Assembly (NCBI GenBank): GCA_020697135.1
Contig: JAJFBM010000004.1
Coordinates: forward strand, 1 to 60,417
Length of the DNA stretch: 60,417 nt
Reading direction: 5' to 3'
Source: Rickettsiaceae bacterium
Lineage (GTDB): Bacteria > Pseudomonadota > Alphaproteobacteria > Rickettsiales > Rickettsiaceae
This document shows, one piece after another, positions 46,601 through 55,411 of the stretch. The notes beneath the pieces were generated by a model, which saw only the letters and a program-made list of their open reading frames with translations, was not told the DNA's origin and ran no database searches. A program made the translations under genes and the position numbers. Position 1 is the first letter of the stretch. Each line of letters begins with the position of its first letter.

Positions 46601-46941
46601 TAATATGGGCAGCTCTTTTCAGTAAAACTGAAACAATAAACCTGCTTTTAGAGAAAGGTGCAGATGTAAATATTAAGGATAGTGCTGGCAAAAATGCTAT
46701 TGATTATGCCTCCTCTCCAGAAATTAAGGATATATTAGAGAAAGCCAGACTTGAGCAAGAAAAAGCAAAGGAAGCGTTATCTTCTCCTAAGGTTAGTAAA
46801 TTCACTGAGAAAGTTATAGCGGAACGCAGCAAATCTCCTACTAACTCTCCTGAAGTACCAAGAAAAAGAAGTAACAGCTATAGTGAAGTAATTAAGACAG
46901 AAAAAGAGCAAAAACCTAATAATCCAGAGCAACGCAGATAG
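43639..46941 (+). CDS. Large ankyrin-repeat protein with NCCQ/DSWE domain (1100 aa)
   Basis: A paralogue of the gene before it. The N-terminal domain keeps ITLLKLLELA, AKLPAGDPRGLLLGELTNCC with Cys328-Cys329, AQSYVWLGQPTEKGG, VFDSWERLG with Asp392, and VSIGAGGNTP followed by QADPTPTKFKG. Only ten residues separate the two halves where the paralogue has the coiled-coil insert. Ankyrin repeats run from about residue 480 to 1045 and are more diverged from each other than in the first gene, with regular alternation of full repeats and variant ones containing YSK-x-EYD. The last 12 residues are the same as the paralogue's. No clear ribosome site precedes the ATG. The function is unknown; a secreted host-interaction protein is the likely guess. 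Confidence 0.88.
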   Translation: MPQKITLLKLLELATRIEIVISDPTRTPFSKDETKKGSEELTPKKIEELKKNVNFSPIEKEIMLEHKEFFRKIGDPRLLKFLGEEPTQYTSTAINNDGKAKLERFLQIAIELRDESQKFPKREFTSAANKIYSLCDLSNDPQQTIKNAREIIKIHANSAADYALHDFFLFNLPSSEKWNKKGWNDLILKSSDKGIMRLLQRADVIEEHLRKVPTSYKEALDTSLKISYPRAKEIYEIDESKLSPAINKDDLKRFTELCNKYAIKEEDYNKGLDVLLYSKLKTKDNLPDIIIDGKELSDSSKRSFSKYYMAKLPAGDPRGLLLGELTNCCQSIGNEAKDVAIDGMTSQNSGFYIICEKGKDGKIDIKNDRIVAQSYVWLGQPTEKGGKTLVFDSWERLGKDNDKLLDPFYSKFADEVGKHEGIAKVSIGAGGNTPIGVAFQADPTPTKFKGVAPYSDAEKQCIILDKEREISPYDEETDKRRFNLPLLEAVLTSNNAATKKLLEEGYNPNTENKFGFSILAIAFEKDNKDLLKPLLDSGANPNAKNQFGNPILADAFLKKDINIASLLLEKGANPNTEIKSSGIPILVQATIENDKDFVRLLKDKGAQPLFNNDKYDPFIAKAIEKKNKELITFLMYKRDNPKGIDKDIFGNDCLVNAIKNNDKDLVGLLLEKGANPDTKDDQGIPMLLKAISTNNEEFVNLLKDKGAQTIYSKTEYDNFLYKATLTNDRDLMIYLLEQGASPDTRDYNGIPILINAEATHDEEFVKLIKSKGAITTYSKEEYDSFLKKAINTDNKELIIYLVEKGASPDTKDRNGIPLLMKALQENDDKLIKLLKEKNAKATCTKEEYDAFLAKAIEGQLFKGDNKEIISFLLNQGANPNISDSNGKPIILRAFEKFDQELAYNLLKAGANPETKDSAGIPIIHSAIDRSFKDVVSIILEKGGDPNSEDKTNIAALHKSILSGKEYITKVLLDAGAEVNAKSLDKTPLIWAALFSKTETINLLLEKGADVNIKDSAGKNAIDYASSPEIKDILEKARLEQEKAKEALSSPKVSKFTEKVIAERSKSPTNSPEVPRKRSNSYSEVIKTEKEQKPNNPEQRR

Positions 46942-46969
46942 CTTAATCATTAAGTTTATTTTTGAAATC

Positions 46970-46994
46970 AAAGGGCCTTTCTGGCCCTTTTTTG
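46970..46994 (+). terminator. Intrinsic terminator of large ankyrin gene 2
   Basis: AAAGGGCC, five-base loop, GGCCCTTT and a T run. Confidence 0.8.
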
Positions 46995-47033
46995 TTTCCA
47001 CTGACTGGAAATGTCTACTCATACAAAATAAAC

Positions 47034-47062
47034 TTGCAGGTTTTTAATCTGTATATTATATA
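47034..47062 (+). promoter_or_regulatory. Putative promoter of the HEIYGHG exported protein
   Basis: TTGCAG, 17 bases, TATATA, about 60 bases before the start codon. Confidence 0.45.
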
Positions 47063-47123
47063 TATTTGTAAATTGATTTTAGGAAATAATATTTTCAAAT
47101 TTTTAATATAGAAGGATACTTAA

Positions 47124-48299
47124 ATGAAAAAACCATTACTCAGCAAACTCGCGCCTTTATGTTTTGCAAGTTTATTTGCTATGAATGCATATGCACATGA
47201 TTCAGAAACACCAACTGAACATAAAAGACAATTTGGCATTACATTTGATAAAAATTCTTCACCTGAAGTAGGCTCATCTATCATGATGTCTTTAGTCGAA
47301 GGTTATGACATGCTTGAAGATAAATTAATGGATAGAGAAAATCCAGGAATGCTTGCAAATGCCACAAGGTTCCTATCAAGTTTCTTATTTAACTCAGCTC
47401 TTTTTGTAGCTAACCATGAAATATATGGTCATGGCTATAGGCTAAGGCAAGTTGGAATCCAGCCAGGCTATAAGCTTGGTATTGCAAGTGGGGCCACCTA
47501 TTTTAGTGCAAATAAATATTATAATACACATGCTCATAAACGTATTATGATCAATATTGGCGGGATGGAAGCATCAACAGTACTTAGTAATAATATTAGA
47601 AAGAAATGGCTTACAGAAGATCATATAAGCTCAAATTATGCAATGTTATATTTCTTTAGCCAACAAGATCAAAGCGGCTATATTAGGCACTCAAAAACTA
47701 CAGAAGGAAATGACGTAAGCGCTTATGTTAGAGAATTAAATGCTACATATGGCAAAAATTATATGACAAAGGGCAAATTAAAAAAATATGCCCTACTCGA
47801 TTATCTTGACCCATTTTTATATTACTCTATCTATAGTGCAACAACTAATCAAAAAGATTTTTCTTACCCTATGATCTCTATTGGAGATTATAAATATTTA
47901 CCAGCAGCAAGAGCATTACTTACCCCTTATGGTCCTGAAGCCCAGCTTCTTAACTTTATAAAATATGATCAGACAGTTACGCAAGTTAATTTCTCTTATG
48001 GTAACAATAAGATCGGTAGAACCTACTCTGTAGAACTAGATTTTGATAATCTTTATTACGAAGATCGTTTAAGCCTAGGGTTCAATACTAGCCTATGGAA
48101 GCAACCTGAATTACTTAGTAAAAACCCTGCTAACGCATCACGAAAATTAGGGGGACAATTTGCTGTTAAAGGTGGATATAATGTAACTGAGACTATGAAA
48201 CTAGAAGGGCTTATTGGTTATAAAACAAAAGGCTATAAAATAAACGAAGCTTTAGGCAAAGGAGCTTATGTGCGCTTTGGCTTAAAGTTTAATATCTAA
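47124..48299 (+). CDS. Exported protein with HEIYGHG motif, probable outer-membrane location
   Basis: A clear signal peptide covers residues 1-24 (LAPLCFASLFAMNAYA then HDSE). Near residue 108 the sequence is VANHEIYGHGYRLRQ, where His-Glu and a later His could bind a metal, though the spacing is HExxxH, not the classic HExxH. The middle is helical with a hydrophobic stretch, and the last 130 residues look like alternating beta strands (VNFSYGNNKIGRTYSVELDF) ending in GAYVRFGLKFNI, which suggests a small outer-membrane barrel. AAGGA precedes the ATG. I do not recognise the family; a metallo-enzyme in the outer membrane is possible but unproven. Confidence 0.75.
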   Translation: MKKPLLSKLAPLCFASLFAMNAYAHDSETPTEHKRQFGITFDKNSSPEVGSSIMMSLVEGYDMLEDKLMDRENPGMLANATRFLSSFLFNSALFVANHEIYGHGYRLRQVGIQPGYKLGIASGATYFSANKYYNTHAHKRIMINIGGMEASTVLSNNIRKKWLTEDHISSNYAMLYFFSQQDQSGYIRHSKTTEGNDVSAYVRELNATYGKNYMTKGKLKKYALLDYLDPFLYYSIYSATTNQKDFSYPMISIGDYKYLPAARALLTPYGPEAQLLNFIKYDQTVTQVNFSYGNNKIGRTYSVELDFDNLYYEDRLSLGFNTSLWKQPELLSKNPANASRKLGGQFAVKGGYNVTETMKLEGLIGYKTKGYKINEALGKGAYVRFGLKFNI

Positions 48300-48396
48300 A
48301 CAATTCTATTCACATTCAAAGCGTAAGCATATAAATTGCTTGCGCTTGTGATTCCTCTATATTCAGATGATTCTGCCGCTATAAAAAACTACTAAT

Positions 48397-48427
48397 AAAA
48401 AAACCCAATGAAGACTCATTGGGTTTA
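48397..48427 (-). terminator. Intrinsic terminator of autotransporter 1
   Basis: On the minus strand, AAACCCAATGA and TTCATTGGGTTT pair, followed by TTTTATT. The same stem serves the paralogue at 51508-51536. Confidence 0.8.
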
Positions 48428-48466
48428 GAGAAGAAAAACCAAAGGATAAATTTAGACTATAGAATT

Positions 48467-48496
48467 TATAGATCTAGGACTCAGATTAGATCTATA
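48467..48496. repeat. Hairpin after autotransporter 1
   Basis: TATAGATCT and AGATCTATA pair across a 12-base centre, just beyond the stop codon and before the terminator. It matches the stronger hairpin after the paralogue. Confidence 0.6.
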
Positions 48497-48505
48497 ATGC
48501 GCTGA

Positions 48506-51364
48506 TTATAAGCTTACTCTCAATTTAAATGAACCTTGATGACTTATATATTTAGATTTTATTTCAGAATTATATTCTATTCCAAGTTCTGTATTGCCAG
48601 ATTTGGTTGATACACCTAAACCTAAATTATATGAAGTTGGATCTGCCTTTTCGCCTCTTGTATAAATGAACCCTCCAAGACCATCAAGAGTAGATAAGAC
48701 TTTAGCACGCTTATTTCTAAAATCATGATTGATATAGCCATGGATTTCAGGAGTTATGGTCCTATTATTAGACTCAATATTTTTTGCGAATTTAACACCA
48801 GCCTTACCAATAACTTTATCATAAGTTCTCTTAGAGACTCTTTGATTTAATGGACCTGCACCTATCTCCGTATAATTACTCTCTAAGAAAGTTTGGTAGT
48901 GCAGACCCATTAATGGAGTTATGACAATATTCTTGGTTGCAGCAAAATTATATCCAACTAAAGCATGCATACCATAGGTAAATATATTATACCTGCCATA
49001 AGCAATTGCCCTTGCTCCATGAAGAATCTTTTGATCTTTATGGACAACTTTTGAGCTTCCTGTATTTACAGCTGCTTGGGCAAACATATTATTATTAATA
49101 TCATAACTAGCATAAACACTCAAAATATTGGTTTTTGAATTTGATTTATCACCATATTTATAATTACTATGTTTTAAATCTGCGTCAGAATGCAGAAAGG
49201 CAACACCTGCAATTAATCGCTCATTTAAAGCTCTATCGAAGCCTATTGTCGCGCCACCAACTTGTCCATTATAACCAGCTTCTTCTTTTCTCATTTTTTG
49301 CGAAATTTTACTAGCAAACCCTTTTAACCATAAACCAAATTTATTTTCAGAATCCCCTGCAGCAATACCAGTATTTTCAGCGAACTTGCTACTTTCAAGG
49401 CTACTAACTCGGCTCTCAATCACACTATTAGCTGTTCTTGTCGCGTTTACAACAAGATGTGCAGTAATGTCTCTTGTTGCTTTAACGGCACTAGTATTAA
49501 TGACGAACCTTTCAGCAGCTCGATTAAGTTTATCTCTTGATTCACCCCACATACTAGTGAATTCATTTCTAGCATTCTCAGCCTGGCCAGTTGGATCATC
49601 ATCAAAATAATCTTGTAATTGTTCGACTACCTCCTTTACTGGAGGCGGTACATCATCATCAATAAAATCTTCTAAATCTTTAATTCTGCTAATTACTAAT
49701 TTAATTTCCTTAGCATCGTGAACGATATCAAATGTTGTTATTGAACTATTATTTGTGAGAACAAAATTATTAGGTATAACTGGTACTTGTCCAAATTTGA
49801 ATATAGTAAATGTTTCACTTTTTTTGGGGAAGCTCAAGAAGCTAACATCTAATTTAACAGCATCTAATGTAACCACATTATTATTGATTCTATTATCAAC
49901 ACTACCCATTGTGCTATCCTTATACGCTAACATAACAGTTGAAGCGTTACTTAAAGTAATATTACTATCTAATCTTAAAATATTAGTTGCCACATTCAAA
50001 GTAGAACCAGAAAGGTCAATTGTCCCTCCCGCAACACCCATTGTTACATCTTTTAGTATAGTAAATGAAGCACTTGCTGCAGAAATTGTTTGAGCATAAA
50101 TATCTGCATTAAGCTGTGCCTTTGTTGCTGCATCAAAATTTAAAGCTTTTAAATAACGGTTATTTGAGCCTATATTATATGATATAGTTCTGGTACCATT
50201 TAAATTTAATGTACCTATTCCGTTACCAGAAACAAGATTTATCATATTTTTTACAGCAAAATCTTTATTTGCACCTACAGTTATAGTTGCATCATAAGGA
50301 CCTGAATTATCACCGTCAAAGTCTATAATATCTGCATTAACTGAGCCATGAAATATTAAATGATGAACATCAGCAATTTTTATTAAATCTGTATAAACAT
50401 TACTTTGAAATATATTATTTCCTGAAAAACTACCAGCATATATTTCCTTTAATCTATCTGCTTGGGATGTACCAACAGCGTAAATTGTAGTCCCACCACC
50501 ATCTAAAGATAAAGAATTTTCTCCGCCCGTTTCTGCACAAATTTTTGCATATACATTAACCCCCCAGTTTACTGTTAATGTGTTATCACCACTCATGATG
50601 ACTTTATCAAGAACACTGTTGACAGTACCATAATCACCTTGTACACCAAAATTAGTATTAAACTTAAGTATACCTTTACCGTTATAATCAGTGCGTACAA
50701 CGCCTAATATAAATGGATCAGTTAATTCTAAAGTGTTACTTTTATTGGAATTAGAAAATGTTATAGCCGCTGTAGTTACTTTCCCTATAATTGAAACATT
50801 ATTACCCTTTAACTTCATATATTCTAAAGACCCAGCATCACCAATCTTGCCTGTAACTGTTAGGGGATTATTATTTTCAAACACTACTTGACCTGTGCCC
50901 CCAGCAGTAGATGTTATATCACCATTAATTTCAGTTACGTTTGCTCCAACATTTAAACGTGCGTTAGCATTGTTACCAAAATCTACGCTTAATCCTCTAT
51001 ATTTACCGGTTCCACTTAAAGTTAAGGCTTTAGCAGCTGAGAAAGTTATTGGTAAACTACCTGGATTTGTAGTAGCTCCACTAATTATTGTATTTTCTGA
51101 TAAAGTAGCAGTACCAGTAAAGGTTGCAAGATTAATTCCTCCAACATCAAGAGCAGCTTTGTTGAATGCTATATTTCTATTTGCATCTAATTGTAGAATA
51201 TCGCCATTATTAAATGCTGCTGCAAGACCTGATGGCGCATTAAAATCAACGTTATTATTTGATGTTACTATAGCAGCGCTTACATTCTTAACTCCCCCTA
51301 TCATAACGGCTATGGTAGAAGCTGTTGCAAGAAATTTTTTCATTCTTTTATCATTTAGTTTCAT
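48506..51364 (-). CDS. Autotransporter, OmpB/Sca-like, copy 1 (952 aa)
   Basis: A type V secreted surface protein. The signal peptide covers about residues 1-31 (KKFLATASTIAVMIGGVKNV then SAA). The passenger to about residue 620 is made of repetitive beta-helix-like segments, including IYAVGTSQADRLKEIYAGSF and GTLNLNGTRTISYNIG. A barrel domain of about 290 residues ends the protein, starting near FGLWLKGFASKISQKMRKEE and finishing QGSFKLRVSL. In Rickettsia such proteins mediate adhesion and invasion. AGGA precedes the ATG by six bases. The neighbouring gene is a longer paralogue on the same strand. Confidence 0.92.
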   Translation of the reverse strand: MKLNDKRMKKFLATASTIAVMIGGVKNVSAAIVTSNNNVDFNAPSGLAAAFNNGDILQLDANRNIAFNKAALDVGGINLATFTGTATLSENTIISGATTNPGSLPITFSAAKALTLSGTGKYRGLSVDFGNNANARLNVGANVTEINGDITSTAGGTGQVVFENNNPLTVTGKIGDAGSLEYMKLKGNNVSIIGKVTTAAITFSNSNKSNTLELTDPFILGVVRTDYNGKGILKFNTNFGVQGDYGTVNSVLDKVIMSGDNTLTVNWGVNVYAKICAETGGENSLSLDGGGTTIYAVGTSQADRLKEIYAGSFSGNNIFQSNVYTDLIKIADVHHLIFHGSVNADIIDFDGDNSGPYDATITVGANKDFAVKNMINLVSGNGIGTLNLNGTRTISYNIGSNNRYLKALNFDAATKAQLNADIYAQTISAASASFTILKDVTMGVAGGTIDLSGSTLNVATNILRLDSNITLSNASTVMLAYKDSTMGSVDNRINNNVVTLDAVKLDVSFLSFPKKSETFTIFKFGQVPVIPNNFVLTNNSSITTFDIVHDAKEIKLVISRIKDLEDFIDDDVPPPVKEVVEQLQDYFDDDPTGQAENARNEFTSMWGESRDKLNRAAERFVINTSAVKATRDITAHLVVNATRTANSVIESRVSSLESSKFAENTGIAAGDSENKFGLWLKGFASKISQKMRKEEAGYNGQVGGATIGFDRALNERLIAGVAFLHSDADLKHSNYKYGDKSNSKTNILSVYASYDINNNMFAQAAVNTGSSKVVHKDQKILHGARAIAYGRYNIFTYGMHALVGYNFAATKNIVITPLMGLHYQTFLESNYTEIGAGPLNQRVSKRTYDKVIGKAGVKFAKNIESNNRTITPEIHGYINHDFRNKRAKVLSTLDGLGGFIYTRGEKADPTSYNLGLGVSTKSGNTELGIEYNSEIKSKYISHQGSFKLRVSL

Positions 51365-51507
51365 ATGTTTTCCTAATAGTTATTACGATAAAGCTTACAA
51401 ACTAACATCTATAATCACCTCTTAAGTTAGAACTAAATATTTTAAACTTAAAACTTCTCTTTCAAATCAAGTTTCACAATTTAATTACTAATAAAACATA
51501 CACAATA

Positions 51508-51536
51508 GAAAACCCAATGAAAATTCATTGGGTTTA
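51508..51536 (-). terminator. Intrinsic terminator of autotransporter 2
   Basis: On the minus strand, AACCCAATGAA and TTCATTGGGTT pair, followed by TTCTATTG. The stem is shared with copy 1, but the T run is weaker. Confidence 0.7.
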
Positions 51537-51574
51537 GGAAAGAAAAACTAAGGAATAATTTAGACTATAGAATT

Positions 51575-51604
51575 TATAGATCTAGGACTCCTCCTAGATC
51601 TATA
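51575..51604. repeat. Perfect hairpin after autotransporter 2
   Basis: Arms TATAGATCTAGGA and TCCTAGATCTATA pair perfectly over 13 bases around a four-base loop, ten bases from the stop codon. A second stem ahead of the terminator could protect the mRNA end. Confidence 0.8.
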
Positions 51605-51613
51605 ATGGATAAA

Positions 51614-54600
51614 TTAGAAGTTTACTCTAACTTTGAATGCACCTTGGTGACCTACGAATTTAGATTTATGTTCATAGTTATATTCTATGCCAAGTTCTGT
51701 GTTACCAGATTTTGTAGAAATACCTAAACCTAAATTGTAAGATGTTGCATCAGGTTTTGCACCTTTAGTAGTAATAGTTCCACCAAGACCGTCCAGTGTT
51801 GTTTCCATTTGTGGACGCTTATTTCTGAAATCATGATTAATGAAACCATGTACTTCTGGAGTAAAGACATTACCATTTAACTCAACACTTGAAGCAAGTC
51901 TTGCACCAAGCTTACCAGTAATTTTATCATATCTTCTCTTAGAGACTTTTTGATTTAATATACCAGCACCTGTTTCAGTATATCCGCTTTCTAGGAAAGC
52001 CTGATAGTGCATACCCACTAATGGAGTAACAAGTAAATTATTACTTGAAGCAAAGTTGTATCCAACTAATGCATTCATACCATAAGTAAATACATCATAT
52101 CTACCATCAGCAACAACATTACCCGATGAAAGAATCTTTAGATCCTTATTAACAACTCTTGAGCTACCAGCATTTACCGCAGCTTGAACAAACATATCGT
52201 TACCAACATCATAGTTTGTATAAACACTCATTAAATTACTTTTAGCGCTTGTTTTATCACCTACTTTGCTGTCACGATGTTTAAGATCAGATTCTGCATG
52301 AGTAAATGCAATACCAGCTACTAATTGCTCATTTAGACCCATATCGAAACCAACTGTTGCTCCACCAGTTTTTGCTTTGTAACCTGCTTCTTTCTTTCTA
52401 AGTTTTTGAGAAGCTTGGCTGCCAAAACCTTTTAACCAAGCACCAAGTGCCCCTTCAGAGTTACCTGCAGCAACACCAGTATTTTCAGCAAATCTATTTC
52501 TTTCAAGACTAGCAGCACGAGCAGTTACTACTTGTGATACATCATTTGTTACGTTAGAAAGTAAACTTGCAGTGATGTTTCTTGTCGCTTGAGCAGCACC
52601 TGGATTAATAACAAACCTTTCAGCAGTTTGATTGAATGCCTCGCTAGATTCTTTTAGCTTTGCAAAAAATTCATTACCTGCAGCACGAGCTTGCCCAGAA
52701 GCATCTTTATCAAGGTAACTTTGTAATGCGTTGAAGTAATCTTTCACTGCTTGTGGAGCTTTATCGCTTACATAAGATTGCCACTCTTTAACTCTTTTAA
52801 CTGTTAAGCTTATTGTATAATTATCTTCATCAACCGTTACATCAAAATCACTTAAAGGACTATTATCAGTTGAAACAACCGTATCAGTCGTAGTTGGCGC
52901 AGCACCACCTGTAAATATTACAAATGTTTCGCCTACTTTTGGATAGCTTTTAACGTCAATATTAATTTCAATAGCATCCAAATCTACTGCACTAGTATTG
53001 CGACTATTATCAATACTACCCATTGTACCTGTATCATAAGCTACTTTAATAACTGAATCGCTGGTAAATGTAAGATCACTATCTGTTGTTAATTTTTTTG
53101 TACCCACGTTTAGTGTAGCATCAGAAAGATCAATTGTACCACCACTTACACCAACTGTAACGTTTTTGTCTAAAACTAATGTTGTATCAGCTGTAGCAGT
53201 TACTGTTGCTGCATAAATATCTGCATTAAGATTAACTTCTTTATCAGCTGCATCGAAAGTTAAAGCTTTCAAATATACAGTAGTTGTACCGATATCATTA
53301 GAAACAGTTCTTGTACCATTTAACTCTAATGTACCAGCAGTACCAGCTCCAGTTCCAGTTATTTCTGTAACATCAAAAGCTTGATCAGCTCCAATAGTTA
53401 CAGTAGTATCATTTGTTGCATAAGCTAATGTCTCTGCAGTTAACCCACCGTCAAGATTAACAGCATTTGTACCACTAATTGTCAAGGTTTTTGTAAATAC
53501 ATCATTTTTAAATGTAGCAGCACCTGCACCTGCGTTTACTGCTTCTAATCTATCAGCATTTGATGTACCTACACCATATATAGTACTTGCACCTGAAAGG
53601 GTTAGAGTATTTTCATCAGCTGTACCTGCAGTAATTGTTGCATATACATCAATACCACCTGTTACAGTTAATGTTTTATCAGTATCAACTATAATTTTTT
53701 CAAGTTCTGTACCTGATACACCAATTGCAGCAGCTACAGTATAGTTAGTATTAAGCTTAAGGATACCTGTACCTTTATTATTTGTTGTAACAGTACCAAG
53801 TGCTGTAGGAGCAGAAGTTAGATCTAATGTACTACTAGTTGCATTATCAAATACTATTGCGCCTGTTTCAAGTACACCACCTACAGTTACAGTTTTAGCA
53901 GCACCACTTAATGTTACAGAGGTTAAAGCATCTGCCGAACCCATTACGCCTGTTACTGTTGCATCACCGGCAAACTCAACTATACCTATTGCAGCACCAG
54001 CACCAGTATTGTTGATTGCACCAGTAATTGTGACATTATTACCAACAACTAGTTTCCCATCATTTGTTAAGAAATCAACATCCCCTGTAAGGTTTGAGTT
54101 AAGATTTAATGTACCTGTACCTTGATATTTAATAGTAGTTGCTGCAATAGCACCACCTTTTAAGGTTACTTCTTTAGCAGCAACACCAACTTTAATTGTA
54201 TTAATAGGGTTATTTTCACCTATTTTACCAGTAATAGTACCATCACCTAAGAAATCGATTATATGTAATGCACCACCACCAGCACTATCGTCAACAGCGC
54301 CTGTTAAAGTTGCACCATCAGCTAAAATAAGCTGAGCAGCATTATTTCCAAAGTCGGTTGTTGTAATTACTGAATCTCCAGCAATTTTAACATCACTTGC
54401 TGCACTATATGTTAAAGTTGTACCATTTAAACCATCTAAGAAACTAGCAATACCAGCTGCACCAGTACCAGCCATTGTAGTAGCTACTGAGTAAACTGCT
54501 GTAGTGAAAATTGCATCACCAGCAGCAGCACCAGCAGTAATTGCTAACGCTTTTAATGGTGCAGCAGATGTGCCAAGAGTTCCTGTAGCAGTTCCGTTAA

Positions 54601-55411
54601 TAGTAACATCGCCAGCAGCTGGAACGGTTACGTCAAGTTTACCACGTCCTGTTGCTACAGCCGCAACCCCAGTATTTACATTATTTGTAATATCTAATGT
54701 TACCGAACCATTTGTTGAATCTATAGCAAGTTTACTATCAACATGATCAAAAGATAAGGTAGCTATTTGATGTGTAGCAACACCACCATGTTGTAAAGTT
54801 AATGTTTGAGCCGCACCATCACCTATTTGCAAGACTTTTAAGGCGTTAGTTGAACCAAGATCGTTTGCATAAGTAACGTTTGCTCCAACTTTTACTGTAC
54901 CAGCAGCAACAGATGTTACATTAGTGGTATTATCAATATCACCAATACCAGTTGCAGCAGCAGTTATGCTTACAGTACCATCAACTTGGTCAAAATCAAC
55001 ACTTAAACCTGTATAAGCAACTGCACCACTTAAAGTTAAGGTTTTAGCTGCCGAGAAAGTTATCGGTATAGTACCACCATTAGAAATAGCTGCACTTATC
55101 TCAGTATTTGCTGATAAAGTTGTAGTAGCTGCGAAAGTTGCAAGATCAATACCTACAATTTTAAGGCCTGCATAGTTAAAAGCAAGAGTTCTTGCAGCAT
55201 CTAACACTAAAGAGTCAGTTCCGGAAACGAATCCTGCATCTAGACCATTACCAGCAACCCCAGCAGCAATATTTGCAGCAAAGCTTACCGGCGTAGCAGA
55301 GGCGTCTGTATTTACAGCTGCAGCGCTTACATTTTGGACGCTACCAAAAAGGACAGCCATTGTTGAAGCCGTCGCAAGAAGATTTTTTATTAATTTACTT
55401 CTATGAGTCAT
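51614..55411 (-). CDS. Autotransporter, OmpB/Sca-like, copy 2 (1265 aa)
   Basis: A longer paralogue of the previous gene. The signal peptide is at residues 1-31 (LLATASTMAVLFGSVQNVSA). The passenger to about residue 930 is rich in Ala, Thr, Gly and Val, with many beta-helix turns such as GTLELNGTRTVSNDIGTT and STIYGVGTSNADRLEAV. The barrel domain (from LGAWLKGFGSQASQKLRKKE on) ends GAFKVRVNF, with the terminal Phe favoured for outer-membrane assembly. AAGGA precedes the ATG. The passenger is about 300 residues longer than in copy 1, while the barrels are very similar, as expected if the passenger evolves under host contact. Confidence 0.93.
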   Translation of the reverse strand: MTHRSKLIKNLLATASTMAVLFGSVQNVSAAAVNTDASATPVSFAANIAAGVAGNGLDAGFVSGTDSLVLDAARTLAFNYAGLKIVGIDLATFAATTTLSANTEISAAISNGGTIPITFSAAKTLTLSGAVAYTGLSVDFDQVDGTVSITAAATGIGDIDNTTNVTSVAAGTVKVGANVTYANDLGSTNALKVLQIGDGAAQTLTLQHGGVATHQIATLSFDHVDSKLAIDSTNGSVTLDITNNVNTGVAAVATGRGKLDVTVPAAGDVTINGTATGTLGTSAAPLKALAITAGAAAGDAIFTTAVYSVATTMAGTGAAGIASFLDGLNGTTLTYSAASDVKIAGDSVITTTDFGNNAAQLILADGATLTGAVDDSAGGGALHIIDFLGDGTITGKIGENNPINTIKVGVAAKEVTLKGGAIAATTIKYQGTGTLNLNSNLTGDVDFLTNDGKLVVGNNVTITGAINNTGAGAAIGIVEFAGDATVTGVMGSADALTSVTLSGAAKTVTVGGVLETGAIVFDNATSSTLDLTSAPTALGTVTTNNKGTGILKLNTNYTVAAAIGVSGTELEKIIVDTDKTLTVTGGIDVYATITAGTADENTLTLSGASTIYGVGTSNADRLEAVNAGAGAATFKNDVFTKTLTISGTNAVNLDGGLTAETLAYATNDTTVTIGADQAFDVTEITGTGAGTAGTLELNGTRTVSNDIGTTTVYLKALTFDAADKEVNLNADIYAATVTATADTTLVLDKNVTVGVSGGTIDLSDATLNVGTKKLTTDSDLTFTSDSVIKVAYDTGTMGSIDNSRNTSAVDLDAIEINIDVKSYPKVGETFVIFTGGAAPTTTDTVVSTDNSPLSDFDVTVDEDNYTISLTVKRVKEWQSYVSDKAPQAVKDYFNALQSYLDKDASGQARAAGNEFFAKLKESSEAFNQTAERFVINPGAAQATRNITASLLSNVTNDVSQVVTARAASLERNRFAENTGVAAGNSEGALGAWLKGFGSQASQKLRKKEAGYKAKTGGATVGFDMGLNEQLVAGIAFTHAESDLKHRDSKVGDKTSAKSNLMSVYTNYDVGNDMFVQAAVNAGSSRVVNKDLKILSSGNVVADGRYDVFTYGMNALVGYNFASSNNLLVTPLVGMHYQAFLESGYTETGAGILNQKVSKRRYDKITGKLGARLASSVELNGNVFTPEVHGFINHDFRNKRPQMETTLDGLGGTITTKGAKPDATSYNLGLGISTKSGNTELGIEYNYEHKSKFVGHQGAFKVRVNF

